The translations under genes were made by a program, and so were the position numbers. Positions 19,228 to 29,300 of a stretch of 64,000 bases of DNA are shown in pieces. The DNA is from Ensifer adhaerens (GTDB taxonomy: Bacteria; Pseudomonadota; Alphaproteobacteria; Rhizobiales; Rhizobiaceae). The DNA is taken from NCBI GenBank assembly GCA_900215285.1, contig OCMG01000004.1:3208001-3272000 (forward strand), read 5' to 3'. Under the pieces are notes generated by a model, which was not told the origin of the DNA, did not search any database, and saw only the letters and a program-made list of their open reading frames with translations. Position 1 is the first letter of the stretch. Each line of letters starts with the position of its first letter.

Positions 19228-19251
19228 AAAAAAGGTCCGGAAAACCGGACC
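19228..19251 (-). terminator. Rho-independent terminator downstream of acpP
   Basis: On the minus strand GGTCCGG-TTTT-CCGGACC is followed by a run of six T residues and further AT-rich sequence. It lies about 50 nt after the acpP stop. A second GC-rich hairpin (GCGGGC/GCCCGC, 19256-19273) precedes it. This would insulate highly expressed acpP from fabF. Confidence 0.85.
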
Positions 19252-19303
19252 TGAAGCGGGCCGGAAAGCCCGCCCCATGTCACCCTGTGACCGCAGGCTG
19301 AAA

Positions 19304-19540
19304 TCAGCCCTGGGCCTTTTCGATGAACTTGACGGCGTCGCCGACCGTCAGGATCGAGTCAGCAGCATCGTCCGGGATTTCAATGCCGAATTCTTCTTCG
19401 AAAGCCATGACCAGCTCGACCGTGTCGAGGGAGTCCGCGCCGAGATCGTCGATGAAGCTTGCGCCTTCAACAACCTTGTCGGCGTCAACGCCAAGATGAT
19501 CAACAACAATTTTCTTCACGCGTTCTGCGATATCGCTCAT
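19304..19540 (-). CDS. acpP: Acyl carrier protein
   Basis: Small acidic carrier that holds growing acyl chains on a 4'-phosphopantetheine arm. The 78-residue protein has the attachment Ser in [13 protein letters not shown], followed by the conserved [13 protein letters not shown] helix. It is flanked by fabG (262 nt upstream) and fabF, and has its own strong terminator. The upstream gap of about 260 nt probably contains a dedicated promoter, but no hexamer pair stood out clearly enough to annotate. Confidence 0.98.
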   Translation of the reverse strand: MSDIAERVKKIVVDHLGVDADKVVEGASFIDDLGADSLDTVELVMAFEEEFGIEIPDDAADSILTVGDAVKFIEKAQG

Positions 19541-19801
19541 GTCGGTACCTCGACCCTATTGTCTGCTACAAGAATGCCTTTCGGCGTCCCTACCCTGTTC
19601 AACCAACCGCGGCACCTGCCACGAAAGGCATTTGATGATTGCCCTGCCCACGCTCCGAGTGTCGCGTGCAAGAGGGCAATTGCGTTCAGTCATGGCCCGC
19701 TTAACACGGTTTAAGTCCGCCGCAAAGCCATAAAAGTTCTCGTTCGGCGCTCTCAACATCAAAAGCCGGAGCAGCCGAAGCGGCATTTCGAGGCTTGCGC
19801 C

Positions 19802-20539
19802 TCAGATCATCGCCATGCCGCCATTCACATGGATCGTCTGGCCCGTGACATAGCCGGCCTCGTTGGAGGCAAGGTAAGCCACGGCAGACGCAACTTCCGC
19901 GCCCGTGCCCATGCGGCGCATCGGGATCGCGCCCATAATGGCGTCCTTCTGCTTGTCGTTGAGCTTGTGGGTCATGGCGCTTTCGATAAAGCCCGGTGCC
20001 ACGCAGTTGACGGTGACGTTGCGGGTCGCGATTTCCTGCGCCAGCGACTTGGAGAAGCCGATCATGCCGGCCTTGGAAGCGCAATAGTTCGCCTGACCCG
20101 GATTGCCCGTGACGCCGACGACCGACGTGATGTTGACAATGCGGCCGAAGCGACGACGCATCATCGGATGGGTCAGTTCGCGCGTCAGGCGGAAGACGGC
20201 GGTCAGATTGACTTCCAGAACAGCATCCCAATCGTCATCGCTCATGCGGACGAAGAGACCATCCTTGGTGATGCCGGCATTGTTGACGAGAATATCGACG
20301 CCGCCGAGATCGGCTTCAGCCTTTTCGCCCAGCGCCTTGACGGCAGCACGGTCGGAAAGATTGGCCGGGAAGACGAAGGTGCGTTCGCCGAGTTCATTGG
20401 CGAGTTCTTCCAGCTTTTCGGCGCGCGTTCCGTGCAGGCCGACGATAGCACCCTGGCTGTGCAGGATGCGGGCGATTTCTTCGCCGATGCCGCCGGATGC
20501 GCCGGTGACGAGAGCCTTGCGGCCAGTCAGATCGAACAT
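19802..20539 (-). CDS. fabG: 3-oxoacyl-ACP reductase
   Basis: NADPH-dependent reductase of fatty-acid elongation, short-chain dehydrogenase fold. TGASGGIG cofactor-binding motif near the N-terminus, N-N-A-G-I-T, catalytic Ser in N-I-T-S-V-V-G, and Y-C-A-S-K with the Tyr/Lys pair. The C-terminal T-G-Q-T-I-H-V-N-G-G-M-A is diagnostic for FabG. Start at 20539 (M-F-D-L-T-G-R-K-A-L) gives 245 residues, the usual length. The gene is 28 nt downstream of fabD, same strand. Confidence 0.97.
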   Translation of the reverse strand: MFDLTGRKALVTGASGGIGEEIARILHSQGAIVGLHGTRAEKLEELANELGERTFVFPANLSDRAAVKALGEKAEADLGGVDILVNNAGITKDGLFVRMSDDDWDAVLEVNLTAVFRLTRELTHPMMRRRFGRIVNITSVVGVTGNPGQANYCASKAGMIGFSKSLAQEIATRNVTVNCVAPGFIESAMTHKLNDKQKDAIMGAIPMRRMGTGAEVASAVAYLASNEAGYVTGQTIHVNGGMAMI

Positions 20540-20567
20540 GTTCTTAAACCTCATTATGAACCGGTGA

Positions 20568-21512
20568 TCACACCAGCAGCGCTTCCAGCGTCTTTGCAAT
20601 ATCGTCGGGCGTGTTGACGGCAATCCCGGTCACGGCCTTGTCGATGCGGCGGGCGAGGCCCGTCAGCACCTTGCCGGAGCCGATTTCATAAAGCGTCATC
20701 ACGTCGTTCTTGCCGAACCATTCGACCGTTTCGCGCCAGCGGACCTGGCCTGTCACCTGCTCGACCAGCAGGTCGGCGATGATCGTCGCATCGGCGACCG
20801 GAGCAGCGCGGACATTGGCGATGAGCGGAATGTTCGGATTGTGCTTCTCCACCTTGGCCAGCGCTTCGCGCATGGCGTCAGCGGCAGGCGTCATCAGCGC
20901 GGAGTGGAAGGGCGCGGAGACGGAGAGCATCAGCGCGCGCTTGGCGCCCTTGGCGGTTGCGATCTCGGCGGCCTTTTCGACGGCTGCTTTTTCGCCCGAA
21001 ATGACAAGCTGGCCGCCGCCGTTGTCGTTGGCGATCTGGACGGGCCCAAGGGCAGAGGCTTCCGCGCAGGTGGCTTCAACGTCCGCATGCTCAAGACCGA
21101 TGATGGCGGCCATCGCGCCCTTGCCGGCGGGCACAGCGGCCTGCATGGCATTGCCGCGGATGCGCAGGAGGCGCGCCGTGTCGGCAATCGAGAACATGCC
21201 GGCAGCGCAAAGCGCGGAATATTCGCCGAGCGAATGACCGGCAACGAAGCCGACCTTGTCCTTCAGCACAAGACCGCGCGCTTCCATGACGCGAACCGCT
21301 GCCATGGAGACGGCCATCAGGGCCGGCTGGGCGTTGGCGGTCAGCGTCAGCGTTTCTTCCGGTCCATTCCACATGATGTCGGAGAGCTTCTCACCGAGCG
21401 CGTCATCGACTTCCTCGAAGACCGCACGGGCCTCGGGAAAGGCGTCAGCGAGGTCCTTGCCCATGCCGACGGCCTGGCTGCCCTGCCCCGGAAAGGTGAA
21501 TGCGAGTGCCAT
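20568..21512 (-). CDS. fabD: Malonyl-CoA-ACP transacylase
   Basis: Transfers malonyl from CoA to ACP to supply elongation. Catalytic Ser in G-H-S-L-G-E-Y-S-A-L, the F-P-G-Q-G-S-Q N-terminus and a C-terminal I-G-S-G-K-V-L-T-G-L block are all present. Start at 21512 (M-A-L-A-F-T-F-P-G-Q-G) gives 314 residues. First gene of the fab cluster; it is divergent from the aldo-keto reductase gene with about 195 nt between them. Confidence 0.97.
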   Translation of the reverse strand: MALAFTFPGQGSQAVGMGKDLADAFPEARAVFEEVDDALGEKLSDIMWNGPEETLTLTANAQPALMAVSMAAVRVMEARGLVLKDKVGFVAGHSLGEYSALCAAGMFSIADTARLLRIRGNAMQAAVPAGKGAMAAIIGLEHADVEATCAEASALGPVQIANDNGGGQLVISGEKAAVEKAAEIATAKGAKRALMLSVSAPFHSALMTPAADAMREALAKVEKHNPNIPLIANVRAAPVADATIIADLLVEQVTGQVRWRETVEWFGKNDVMTLYEIGSGKVLTGLARRIDKAVTGIAVNTPDDIAKTLEALLV

Positions 21513-21707
21513 GGATGTTTCCCTGAATTCCTTGTTTTCAGGCTTCTCCATTCACATTCTCGGAGCGCGAGTCAAGTCTTCGGCCCATCGACACACATTC
21601 CAATATATGCGGTCGGCATTGAAATTTGTCCGAAATTGAGTTTTCTTGCCCGCCGTCTTCACTCCGGCAAGCTCCTCCCTCCCGGCCGGCCAACAGGAAT
21701 TTCCTCC

Positions 21708-22751
21708 ATGAAATACAATCAACTCGGCGCAAGCGACCTCAACGTTTCGGAAATCTGCCTCGGAACCATGACCTGGGGCACGCAGAACACGGAAGCGGAA
21801 GCGCATGAGCAGATGGACTACGCCTTCGAGCAAGGCGTGAACTTCTTCGACACGGCCGAGCTTTATCCCACGACGCCTGTCGGCGCAGAGACGCAGGGCG
21901 ACACGGAAAAGTTCATCGGCTCCTGGTTCAGGAAGACCGGCAAGCGTGACAAGGTGATCCTGGCCACCAAGATTTCGGGCCGTGGTCGCGCCTATATCCG
22001 TGGCGGCGTGCCGATCAGCGGCGCGGAAATCGAGAAGGCGCTCGATCTCAGCCTGCAACGCCTTGGCACCGACCATGTCGATCTCTACCAGCTTCACTGG
22101 CCGAACCGAGGCACCTATGCCTTTCGCGCCAATTGGTCGTTCACGCCGTCAAAGCAGGACACGGCGCAGGCCACCGCCGAGCTACTCGACGCGCTGGAAG
22201 CGCTCGACAAGGCGAAGAAGGCCGGCAAGATCCGCCATTGGGGCGTTTCCAACGAGACCTCCTGGGGCGTGATGAAATATCAGCAACTGGCCGATCAACA
22301 CGGTCTGCCGCGCATGGTCTCGATCCAGAACGAGTATAATCTGCTCGACCGCAAGTTCGATACCGATCTGGCTGAAGTCTGCCACCACGAGCAGGTCGGC
22401 CTGATGGCCTATTCGCCGCTCGCCGCCGGCCTGCTCAGCGGCAAATATCTCGACGGCGCGCGCCCCGCGGGCACGCGCGGCGCGATCAATGCCGATCTCG
22501 GCGGCCGTTTCGGCGGTTACGAGGACCCGGCGGTTCGTGCCTATGTCGAGCTTGCCCGCAAGCACGATCTCGATCCGTCAGCCATGGCGCTCGCCTTCTG
22601 CCTGACGCGGCCCTTCATGGCCTCCGTCATCATCGGCGCGACGTCGATGGAGCAGTTGAAGACCGACATCGGCGCGAAGGACGTCACCCTTTCGGACGAG
22701 GTGATGAAGGACATCCAGCACATTCACCGGACCTGGACGCTGCCGATCTGA
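21708..22751 (+). CDS. NADP(H)-dependent aldo-keto reductase (Tas-like)
   Basis: Aldo-keto reductase with a TIM-barrel fold, 347 residues, resembling the E. coli Tas protein in length and in the N-terminal M-K-Y-N-Q-L-G-A-S-D-L-N-V-S. The catalytic tetrad is suggested by F-F-D-T-A-E-L-Y-P (Asp and Tyr), K in A-T-K-I-S-G and H in Q-L-H-W-P. The C-terminal I-I-G-A-T-S-M-E-Q-L cofactor-binding block is present. ATG at 21708 has AGGAA at good spacing; the frame is open for hundreds of codons upstream, but that part is antisense to fabD. Physiological substrate unknown. A terminator hairpin follows at 22785-22808. Confidence 0.92.
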   Translation: MKYNQLGASDLNVSEICLGTMTWGTQNTEAEAHEQMDYAFEQGVNFFDTAELYPTTPVGAETQGDTEKFIGSWFRKTGKRDKVILATKISGRGRAYIRGGVPISGAEIEKALDLSLQRLGTDHVDLYQLHWPNRGTYAFRANWSFTPSKQDTAQATAELLDALEALDKAKKAGKIRHWGVSNETSWGVMKYQQLADQHGLPRMVSIQNEYNLLDRKFDTDLAEVCHHEQVGLMAYSPLAAGLLSGKYLDGARPAGTRGAINADLGGRFGGYEDPAVRAYVELARKHDLDPSAMALAFCLTRPFMASVIIGATSMEQLKTDIGAKDVTLSDEVMKDIQHIHRTWTLPI

Positions 22752-22784
22752 GCAACGGACGGAACGCATTGCATCGGAATCAAA

Positions 22785-22808
22785 AAAGGCGGCTTCTCGG
22801 CCGCCTTT
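22785..22808. terminator. Bidirectional rho-independent terminator
   Basis: AAAGGCGGC-ttctcg-GCCGCCTTT hairpin with a T-rich tail on both strands: TTTCTCG on plus and six T residues on minus. It serves the convergent aldo-keto reductase and the secreted-protein gene. Confidence 0.85.
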
Positions 22809-22834
22809 CTCGTTCAAAGGGTCAGGCTGAGAGA

Positions 22835-23293
22835 TCAGCCCTTGCCCTTCAGAGCCGTGTTGCAAAGGCTCCAGAAACCGCCGCCCTTCTGGATCCACTT
22901 CAGGTCGCCGAGCGTGCCGGCATCCTTGTTGGCATGGTAGCTGTCGGCGCAGGTATGCAGACGCTGCTTGCCGGGGGTTTCGGAGGCGTATTTCTTGTCT
23001 ACGGCCGTCGGGAACTTCACGCTTTTTGGTGCCTTGGTGGTGGCAGCCGGCGGCTCCTTGTCGGCCGTCGTCTTGGCGACTTCTTCGTCATCCTTCTTGT
23101 CTTCGGCGGCAGCGTCCGCGCCGCAGAACTTGGCGCGATAATCGTTCCACTTCATATCCTTGGCGGAACCATCGGCCTTGGCAGCCTGATACTTGGCACC
23201 GCATTCCTTCATGCTCATCGCATTCGCCGACGAGGAGAACGCAATACCTGCGAGAAGAGCACCCGCTGCAGTCATAATAAGTTTGTAAGACAT
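22835..23293 (-). CDS. Secreted protein of unknown function with duplicated Cx3Yx3Kx2Gx3DxKW motif
   Basis: Predicted 152-residue periplasmic or exported protein with a signal peptide of about 25 residues ending S-S-A-N-A. The mature protein carries the same spaced motif twice: C31-x3-Y35-x3-K39-x2-G42-x3-D46-M-K-W49 with a closing C57, and C115-x3-Y119-x3-K123-x2-G126-x3-D130-L-K-W133 with a closing C144. A Lys/Glu/Ala/Pro-rich linker of about 50 residues separates them. Each unit probably forms a small disulfide-closed helical hairpin; this is inference. I do not recognise a characterised family, although similar Cys-Tyr-Lys-Trp repeats occur in other rhizobial exported proteins. The ATG at 23293 begins the signal peptide. 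It lies 62 nt downstream of yidB on the same strand. Confidence 0.75.
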   Translation of the reverse strand: MSYKLIMTAAGALLAGIAFSSSANAMSMKECGAKYQAAKADGSAKDMKWNDYRAKFCGADAAAEDKKDDEEVAKTTADKEPPAATTKAPKSVKFPTAVDKKYASETPGKQRLHTCADSYHANKDAGTLGDLKWIQKGGGFWSLCNTALKGKG

Positions 23294-23355
23294 GATAGCC
23301 TGTTCCACTGTTGTTTTAAGAGGTCTTCCACCCGTCGCCCTGTATCTTTTCAATA

Positions 23356-23703
23356 TCAGGACGGCAGAACTCCGTTGGGGCTTGCTTGGTCGACTGCCTT
23401 GGGAAGATGATCAGCAAGCAATTGCGGCAGATTTCCGATGTCGACGCCGAGCGCGTTGGCAAGAGAGGTCATCTGTTCTGATGAAAGGGCGGACTTGATC
23501 TGGTCTGCCGAGACTGGAAGGTTGGCTCCTGTTCCGATCCAGGAAGCCACCTGATCGCCCAGGCCCGCCGCCTGCAATTGCGCCAGAATGCCACTGACGC
23601 CGCCCGCATTGTTGAACACCTGTTCGGCGACAGCCATCAGGTTCACGGACCTGCCGCTCAAGACATCGCCGATGACAGATCCCAAGCCGTCGAACAGACC
23701 CAT
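23356..23703 (-). CDS. YidB family protein (DUF937)
   Basis: 115-residue protein of the YidB/DUF937 family: begins M-G-L-F-D-G-L-G-S-V-I-G, has G-G-V-S-G-I-L-A-Q-L-Q-A-A-G-L-G in the middle and L-P-Q-L-L-A-D-H-L-P-K-A-V-D near the C-terminus, all typical of YidB. No enzymatic motif; function unknown. It is divergent from the Ca2+/H+ antiporter gene (about 175 nt between starts) and upstream of the secreted Cys-repeat protein. Confidence 0.88.
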   Translation of the reverse strand: MGLFDGLGSVIGDVLSGRSVNLMAVAEQVFNNAGGVSGILAQLQAAGLGDQVASWIGTGANLPVSADQIKSALSSEQMTSLANALGVDIGNLPQLLADHLPKAVDQASPNGVLPS

Positions 23704-23879
23704 CGGAACTCCCCCAAGCCTAACGATTTATCTGAAAGAATGAATAACAGCTCAGAGTTTCATTGTCATCAGGAACCGTTGACCATTTCGGCGGTTGAAG
23801 GGTCGCGCTGGCGCGAAGCATTTTTGCCGCATCGCAACAAGCATGATATTCGTGTCCCCGGGACAGCAATGGGAATCAC

Positions 23880-24971
23880 ATGATGCGCAAGGCGCTCGAT
23901 GAATGGAGGATCGCCCTGGCGGTGATCGGGCTGACGGTATTTCTGTTCGGCGAGCACGAGTTGCTTGCGGAAGGTCAGACCCTGGCTCTCGCAATCACGG
24001 CGGTGATCATCATTCTCATCGTCCTGGTCTCGACGCGCGTCGCCCATCATGCGGAGGTGATCGCCCGCAAGGTGCGCGATCCGTATGGTTCCATGGTGCT
24101 CACGCTGTCGGCGGTTCTGGTCGAGGTGGTCATTCTCGGCATCGTGATGCAGGCGGAGGACGCCTCCCCCACGCTGGTGCGCGATACGATCTATTCCGCC
24201 GTCATGCTCGACATCAACGGACTGATCGGCCTTGCCGCGCTGCTGGGTGGCCTGAGGCACGGCGAGCAATCCTACAACGACGATTCGGGACGAACCTATG
24301 CGGTCATGATCCTGACCGCGATGGGCATATCGATGATCGTCCCGGAGTTCATTCCCCACGACAAGCGGATGGTCTATTCCTTCTTCACTATCGGCGTCAT
24401 GGCGGTGCTCTACACGCTCTTCCTGCGCATGCAGGTCGGCCGGCACAGCTATTTCTTCTCCTATACCTATCCGCGCAGCGAGCGCCCCAGAGCGCATGAG
24501 CACGAGGAAAAAGGTGGCTCCATCCTCGCGTCGGCGCTCATCGTTGCCGGCGGGGTGCTGCTGATCGGCCTCCTGGCCGAAGTGATGAACCCGTTCATGA
24601 GCGCCGGGCTACGCAATTCCGGCGCGCCGGTCGGTCTCGTGGCCGTGACCGTTGCGGCCATTTCCGCAGCGCCGGAAATCCTGACTGCGCTTCGCGCCGC
24701 CCTCGGAAACCGCATGCAGGTCGTCGTCAACATCGCCATGGGTGCCTCTCTTTCGACCGTGATCCTCACGGTTCCGGTCATGGAGGCGCTGGCGCTCTAT
24801 ACCGGCCAGCCGTTCGAAATGGCGATGACGACGCCGCAGACGGTGATGGTCGCGATCACCATCGTCGTGGCCGCGATCAACTTTTCGGACGGCGAGACGA
24901 ACGCAATCGAGGGAATGACGCATTTCGTCCTCTTTGCAACCTTCGCCATGCTGACATTCATGGGGCTTTGA
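23880..24971 (+). CDS. Calcium/proton antiporter, CaCA superfamily (ChaA-like)
   Basis: Inner-membrane cation/H+ antiporter with ten or eleven hydrophobic segments in 363 residues. Two related alpha-repeat regions carry the acidic residues of the exchanger fold: G-S-M-V-L-T-L-S-A-V-L-V-E-V-V-I-L near residue 65 and A-I-S-A-A-P-E-I-L-T-A-L-R-A-A-L-G near residue 260. Similar to ChaA, which extrudes Ca2+ or Na+/K+ at alkaline pH; the ion specificity cannot be read from the sequence. Two tandem ATGs (23880 and 23883) are possible starts; SD sequence is weak. A segment of charged residues around position 205 (E-H-E-E-K) forms a cytoplasmic loop. Confidence 0.87.
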   Translation: MMRKALDEWRIALAVIGLTVFLFGEHELLAEGQTLALAITAVIIILIVLVSTRVAHHAEVIARKVRDPYGSMVLTLSAVLVEVVILGIVMQAEDASPTLVRDTIYSAVMLDINGLIGLAALLGGLRHGEQSYNDDSGRTYAVMILTAMGISMIVPEFIPHDKRMVYSFFTIGVMAVLYTLFLRMQVGRHSYFFSYTYPRSERPRAHEHEEKGGSILASALIVAGGVLLIGLLAEVMNPFMSAGLRNSGAPVGLVAVTVAAISAAPEILTALRAALGNRMQVVVNIAMGASLSTVILTVPVMEALALYTGQPFEMAMTTPQTVMVAITIVVAAINFSDGETNAIEGMTHFVLFATFAMLTFMGL

Positions 24972-25015
24972 TGGACTTTTTGCCTCCGATGCCACCTTCA
25001 TTACAGCATTGTTAG

Positions 25016-25043
25016 GTGACAGCCGCGGCACCCCCAATTATAT
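25016..25043 (+). promoter_or_regulatory. Candidate sigma-70 promoter for the RND efflux operon
   Basis: GTGACA (25016-25021) and TTATAT (25038-25043) are separated by 16 nt and lie 40 nt upstream of the adaptor gene start, in an otherwise gene-free gap. Assignment by eye only. Confidence 0.4.
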
Positions 25044-25082
25044 GACAAAGTCAAACGATTTACTCACGAGGCGGTTTTTCTG

Positions 25083-26393
25083 ATGCGCACATTTTGGATC
25101 ATCCTGATCATTGTCTGTTGTTTGGGAGGCGCGGGCTATTACTATCGGGCCGAACTTGTTCCCTATCTGCCGGCAAAGATGGCAGCGGCCATTCAGCAGG
25201 CAAAGCCGCAGCAGGCCGACAAGGGTGCCGATGCGAGCAAGGGTGCGGCTGAGCCTGGCAAGCGTGGCGGCGGCGTTACCACGGTCAAGGTCGCGGAGGC
25301 CAAGACCGGTGACCTGCCGATGCTGCGAAACAGCTTCGGCTATGTGACGGCGCGCGACACGACATCGCTGGCAAGCCCCGTCGCAGGCGTGGTGACCGAT
25401 GTGAAGGTTCAGAACGGGGCCGAGGTCAAGGCGGGCGATCTTCTGGTGGCCTATGACACCCGCGCGCTCGAGGCGACGCTGGCAAAGGATCAGGCGACGC
25501 TGGCCAAGGATCAGTCCATCTTCGAGAACGCCAAGATCACCCTCGATCGCGCGACAAATCTGGGGGAAAAGGGCGCCTCGACGCAGCAGACGACGGACAA
25601 TGCCAAGGCCGCCCTGCAACAGGCGGAAGCCGCGCTGGCACTGGATCATGCGCAGATCCAGGCAGATCAGGTGGCGATTTCCAATGCGCAGATCGTGGCG
25701 CCCTATGACGGCAAGATCGGCGTGATTTCGGTTTCCAAGGGCGCCTATGTCGCAGCCGGCACCGCCGTCGGCACGATTGTAGACAACAAGAATGTCTATG
25801 CGGTCTTCACGCTCTCGGAAGCTGACCTGATGCTGGCGCGCGAATCCCTCGGCAAGAAGGAGTTGAGCGTCTCGGTCCAGCCGACCAATGCCTCCGATGG
25901 CACAAAGACTTTCGATATCCCGGTATCGTTCATCGACAACTCGGTCGATCAGGCCTCGGGCACGTTCCGTCTCTGGGCCGCGTTCGACAATTCTGCCAAG
26001 ATTTTCTGGCCGGGCGAGTCGATCAACGCGATCGCGACCGTTGGCATCGCTCGCAATCTCGTCCTGGTCCCGAACGTGGCGGTCGCGCCGCAACAGGACG
26101 GCATGTCTGTCTTCGTCATCGGCGATGACAACAAGGCTCAGATGCGGACCGTCAAGGTCGCCTTCCGCTCCAACGGCACCGCCGGCATCACCGATGGGCT
26201 GAAGGCTGGCGAAAAGGTCGTGATCGAGGGGCAGCAGTCGTTGACGAGCGGCTCCGCGGTAAAGATCGATGACGGCAAGGCCAAGCCTGCTGCCGGCGAG
26301 AAAGCCAAGGGCGCCGGCGACAAGCAGTCCAATGCGGCCGACAAGAGTGCATCGGCCAGCGATCTGGCACAGGCGAACCAGAAGGCGGATTGA
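25083..26393 (+). CDS. RND efflux transporter periplasmic adaptor subunit
   Basis: Membrane fusion protein of a tripartite RND efflux pump. The 436-residue protein has an N-terminal membrane anchor (about residues 3-22; no lipobox Cys), a biotinyl-lipoyl-like half-motif T-S-L-A-S-P-V-A-G-V-V-T-D-V-K-V-Q-N-G-A-E-V-K-A-G-D-L-L split by an alpha-helical hairpin (about 120-190, repeated A-K-D-Q-A-T-L), beta-barrel domain (about 220-310) and a membrane-proximal domain ending in a Lys/Ala-rich tail of about 50 residues. Similar to the MdtA/AcrA group. Its stop overlaps the start region of the permease gene. Confidence 0.93.
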   Translation: MRTFWIILIIVCCLGGAGYYYRAELVPYLPAKMAAAIQQAKPQQADKGADASKGAAEPGKRGGGVTTVKVAEAKTGDLPMLRNSFGYVTARDTTSLASPVAGVVTDVKVQNGAEVKAGDLLVAYDTRALEATLAKDQATLAKDQSIFENAKITLDRATNLGEKGASTQQTTDNAKAALQQAEAALALDHAQIQADQVAISNAQIVAPYDGKIGVISVSKGAYVAAGTAVGTIVDNKNVYAVFTLSEADLMLARESLGKKELSVSVQPTNASDGTKTFDIPVSFIDNSVDQASGTFRLWAAFDNSAKIFWPGESINAIATVGIARNLVLVPNVAVAPQQDGMSVFVIGDDNKAQMRTVKVAFRSNGTAGITDGLKAGEKVVIEGQQSLTSGSAVKIDDGKAKPAAGEKAKGAGDKQSNAADKSASASDLAQANQKAD

Positions 26394-26395
26394 TT

Positions 26396-29300
26396 GTGAA
26401 CATTTCAGAAATCTTCATCCGCCGCCCTGTCGCGACGATCCTCCTGATCGTCGGCGTGCTGATGGCGGGCATCGGGGCCTTCCGCCAATTGCCCGTGGCA
26501 GCCCTGCCGCAGGCCGACTACCCGACGATCAGCGTCTCGGCTCAGCTTGCCGGTGCATCGCCGGACACGATGGCTTCTTCCGTCGCCACGCCACTCATCA
26601 AACAGTTCCAGACGATTGCCGGCATCGATTCGATCACGGCCAGTTCGTCGCTCGGCAGCACGCGCATCACGCTGCAGTTTGATCTCAGCCGCAACATCGA
26701 TGCGGCAGCAGCCGACGTCCAGGCTGCAATCGCCAACGCACAGCGCGCCCTGCCCGACAACCTGACCAGCACGCCGAGCTACCGCAAGGTCAACCCCGCC
26801 GACAGTCCCATCATCTTTCTGGCACTGACCAGCGATACCGCACTGCTCACGCAAATGGACGACATTGCGCAAAACGTTCTGTCGCCGGCATTGTCGACGA
26901 TCGAGGGCGTGGCGCAGGCGCAGGTCTTCGGCTCCAAGACCTATGCCGTCCGCGTCGAGGCCGATCCCAACAAGCTGGCGGCGCGTGGACTGAGCCTGAC
27001 GCAGGTCGCCAACGCGCTGAAGGCGGCAAACGACCAGACGCCGCTCGGCACGCTGATGAACAAGTCGCAGGCGCTCGCGCTCAACGCCGACACGCAGCGC
27101 ACCAATGCAGACGAATTCAAGACCCTCATCATCGCGACGCCGGGTGGCCGTGTCGTGCGGCTCGGCGATGTCTCGGATGTCAAGGACAGTATCGAAAACA
27201 CGACGCAAGGCAGCTGGCTCGATGGCAAGCCGACGATCGCGGTCGCCGTCTATCGCCAGCCTGATGCCAATACCGTGGACGTTGTGAATCTGGTCAAAGC
27301 CCAGATTCCGCAGCTTGAAGCGGATTTGCCGGCGGGCATGCATCTCAAGGTCGTCAACGATGCTTCGAATTCGATCCGTGAAGCTGTGTGGGACGTTCAG
27401 AAGACGCTCGCCATCACGATCGCTCTCGTGGTGCTCGTCATCTATCTCTTCCTGCGCCGTTTCTGGGCAACGATGATCCCGGCGCTCGCCGTGCCTCTCT
27501 CCATCGTCGCCACGTTCGGCTTCATGTACTGGCTCAATCTTTCGATCGACAATATCTCGCTGCTTGGCCTCACCCTTGCGGTCGGCCTGGTGGTGGATGA
27601 CGCGATCGTCATGCTGGAAAACATCGTGCGCCATGTCGAAGAGGGCATGAATCCCTTCGAAGCCGCGATCAAGGGCAGTAGCGAGGTGACCGCAACGATC
27701 GTTTCGATGTCGCTGTCGCTGGTGGCCGTGTTCTTGCCGATCCTCCTCATGGGCGGCGTGGTCGGCCGCGTGCTCAACGAATTCGGCGTCGTGGTCTCGC
27801 TCTCCATCATGGCCTCGGCCGTGGTCTCGCTGACGGTCACACCGATGCTGACGGCGCGCCTTCCCAACACGGCCCATCACGATTCGGGCAAGAAGAGTCT
27901 TTTTGACCGCGTCAACGATGGTTACGACCGCTCGGTTGGCTGGTGCCTCGACCACAAGGGCATCATAACCGTTATCTTCCTGCTCTCATTCGCCGGCTCG
28001 GCCTACCTGTTCGCCACGCTGCCACGCAGCTTCTTCCCGAGCGAAGACAACGGGCTTCTGATCGTCTCGACCCAGGCCAGGCAGGATATTTCCTACCCTG
28101 CCATGAAAGATCTGCAGGCAGAGGCAGCAGCCGTCATGTCTGCGAACCCGGCGGTCCTGCACGTCACGTCTTCGCTGGGCTCCGGTCCGGGCGGGGCAAC
28201 CTTCAATTCCGGTTCGATGTTCGTGCAGCTCAAAGACCGCGACGAGCGCCCTCCGCTCGACGTGACACTGGGACAGATGCGGCGGGCGTTGAGCAATGTT
28301 GCCGGCCTGAAGACCTTCATCGTGCCGTTGCAGAGCCTTCGCTTTGGTGGCCGCAGCACGCAGAGCCAGTATCAGGTCGTGCTGAAATCGCTCAATGCGG
28401 ACGATACGCGGCAATGGTCGTCGAAACTGCAGGCTGCGATGATCGCAGACAGCGCCCACTATATCGACGTCGCATCCGACCTGCAGAACAACGCTCTTCA
28501 GGCCGACATCAAGATCGACAACGACCGCGCCAATTCGCTCGGCATCACGTCATCGTCGATCCGCAACACTCTGGAAGCCGCATTCGGCACGCTGGATGTG
28601 ACGCAGATCCAGACGACCGGCAACAACTACAACGTCATCCTGGAGCTGAACCAGGACCGGCAATGGGATGAAACCGACCTGGGGTCGCTGCTGATACCGA
28701 CATCATCCGGCTCGCAGGTCCCGCTTTCGAGCATCGCGACGATCAGCCGTAAGGCGGGTCCCGTGACCGTGAACCAGACAGGCCAGCTTACCGCGGTCAC
28801 ACTGTCCTTCAACCTGCCGCAAGGGGTTTCGCTTGGCGTGTCCACCGACAGGCTGAACGAACTGCGCCAGGAAATCGGCATGCCCGCGACGGTGACGACG
28901 GAACTTGCCGGTACTGCGCAGATTTTCGCCCAGTCGACCGGCAATACAGGTCTGCTGATCGCCACCGCCATCCTGACGATCTATGTGGTGCTGGGCGTGC
29001 TCTATGAGAGCTTTGCCCATCCGCTCACCATCCTTTCCGGCCTGCCCTCTGCTGCTCTTGGGGCGCTTCTGGCCCTGAAGCTCTGGGGACTGGACTTTTC
29101 GATCGTCGCGCTGATCGGCCTTCTCATGCTGATCGGCATCGTGAAGAAGAACGCGATCATGATGATCGACGTGGCGCTGACACTGATGCGCGAGGAGAAC
29201 ATGGATCCCGGCAAGGCGATGCATATCGCCGCCGTCCGACGCTTCCGTCCGATCATGATGACGACGTTCTGTGCTCTTCTCGCCGCCGTTCCCGTCGCAC

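Noticed and set aside
20841..21707. N-terminal extension of the aldo-keto reductase frame
   Set aside because: Antisense to fabD; the aldo-keto reductase N-terminus and SD sequence place the start at 21708.
26405..27955. 516-codon minus-strand frame inside the RND permease
   Set aside because: Antisense artefact of codon bias; no motif.
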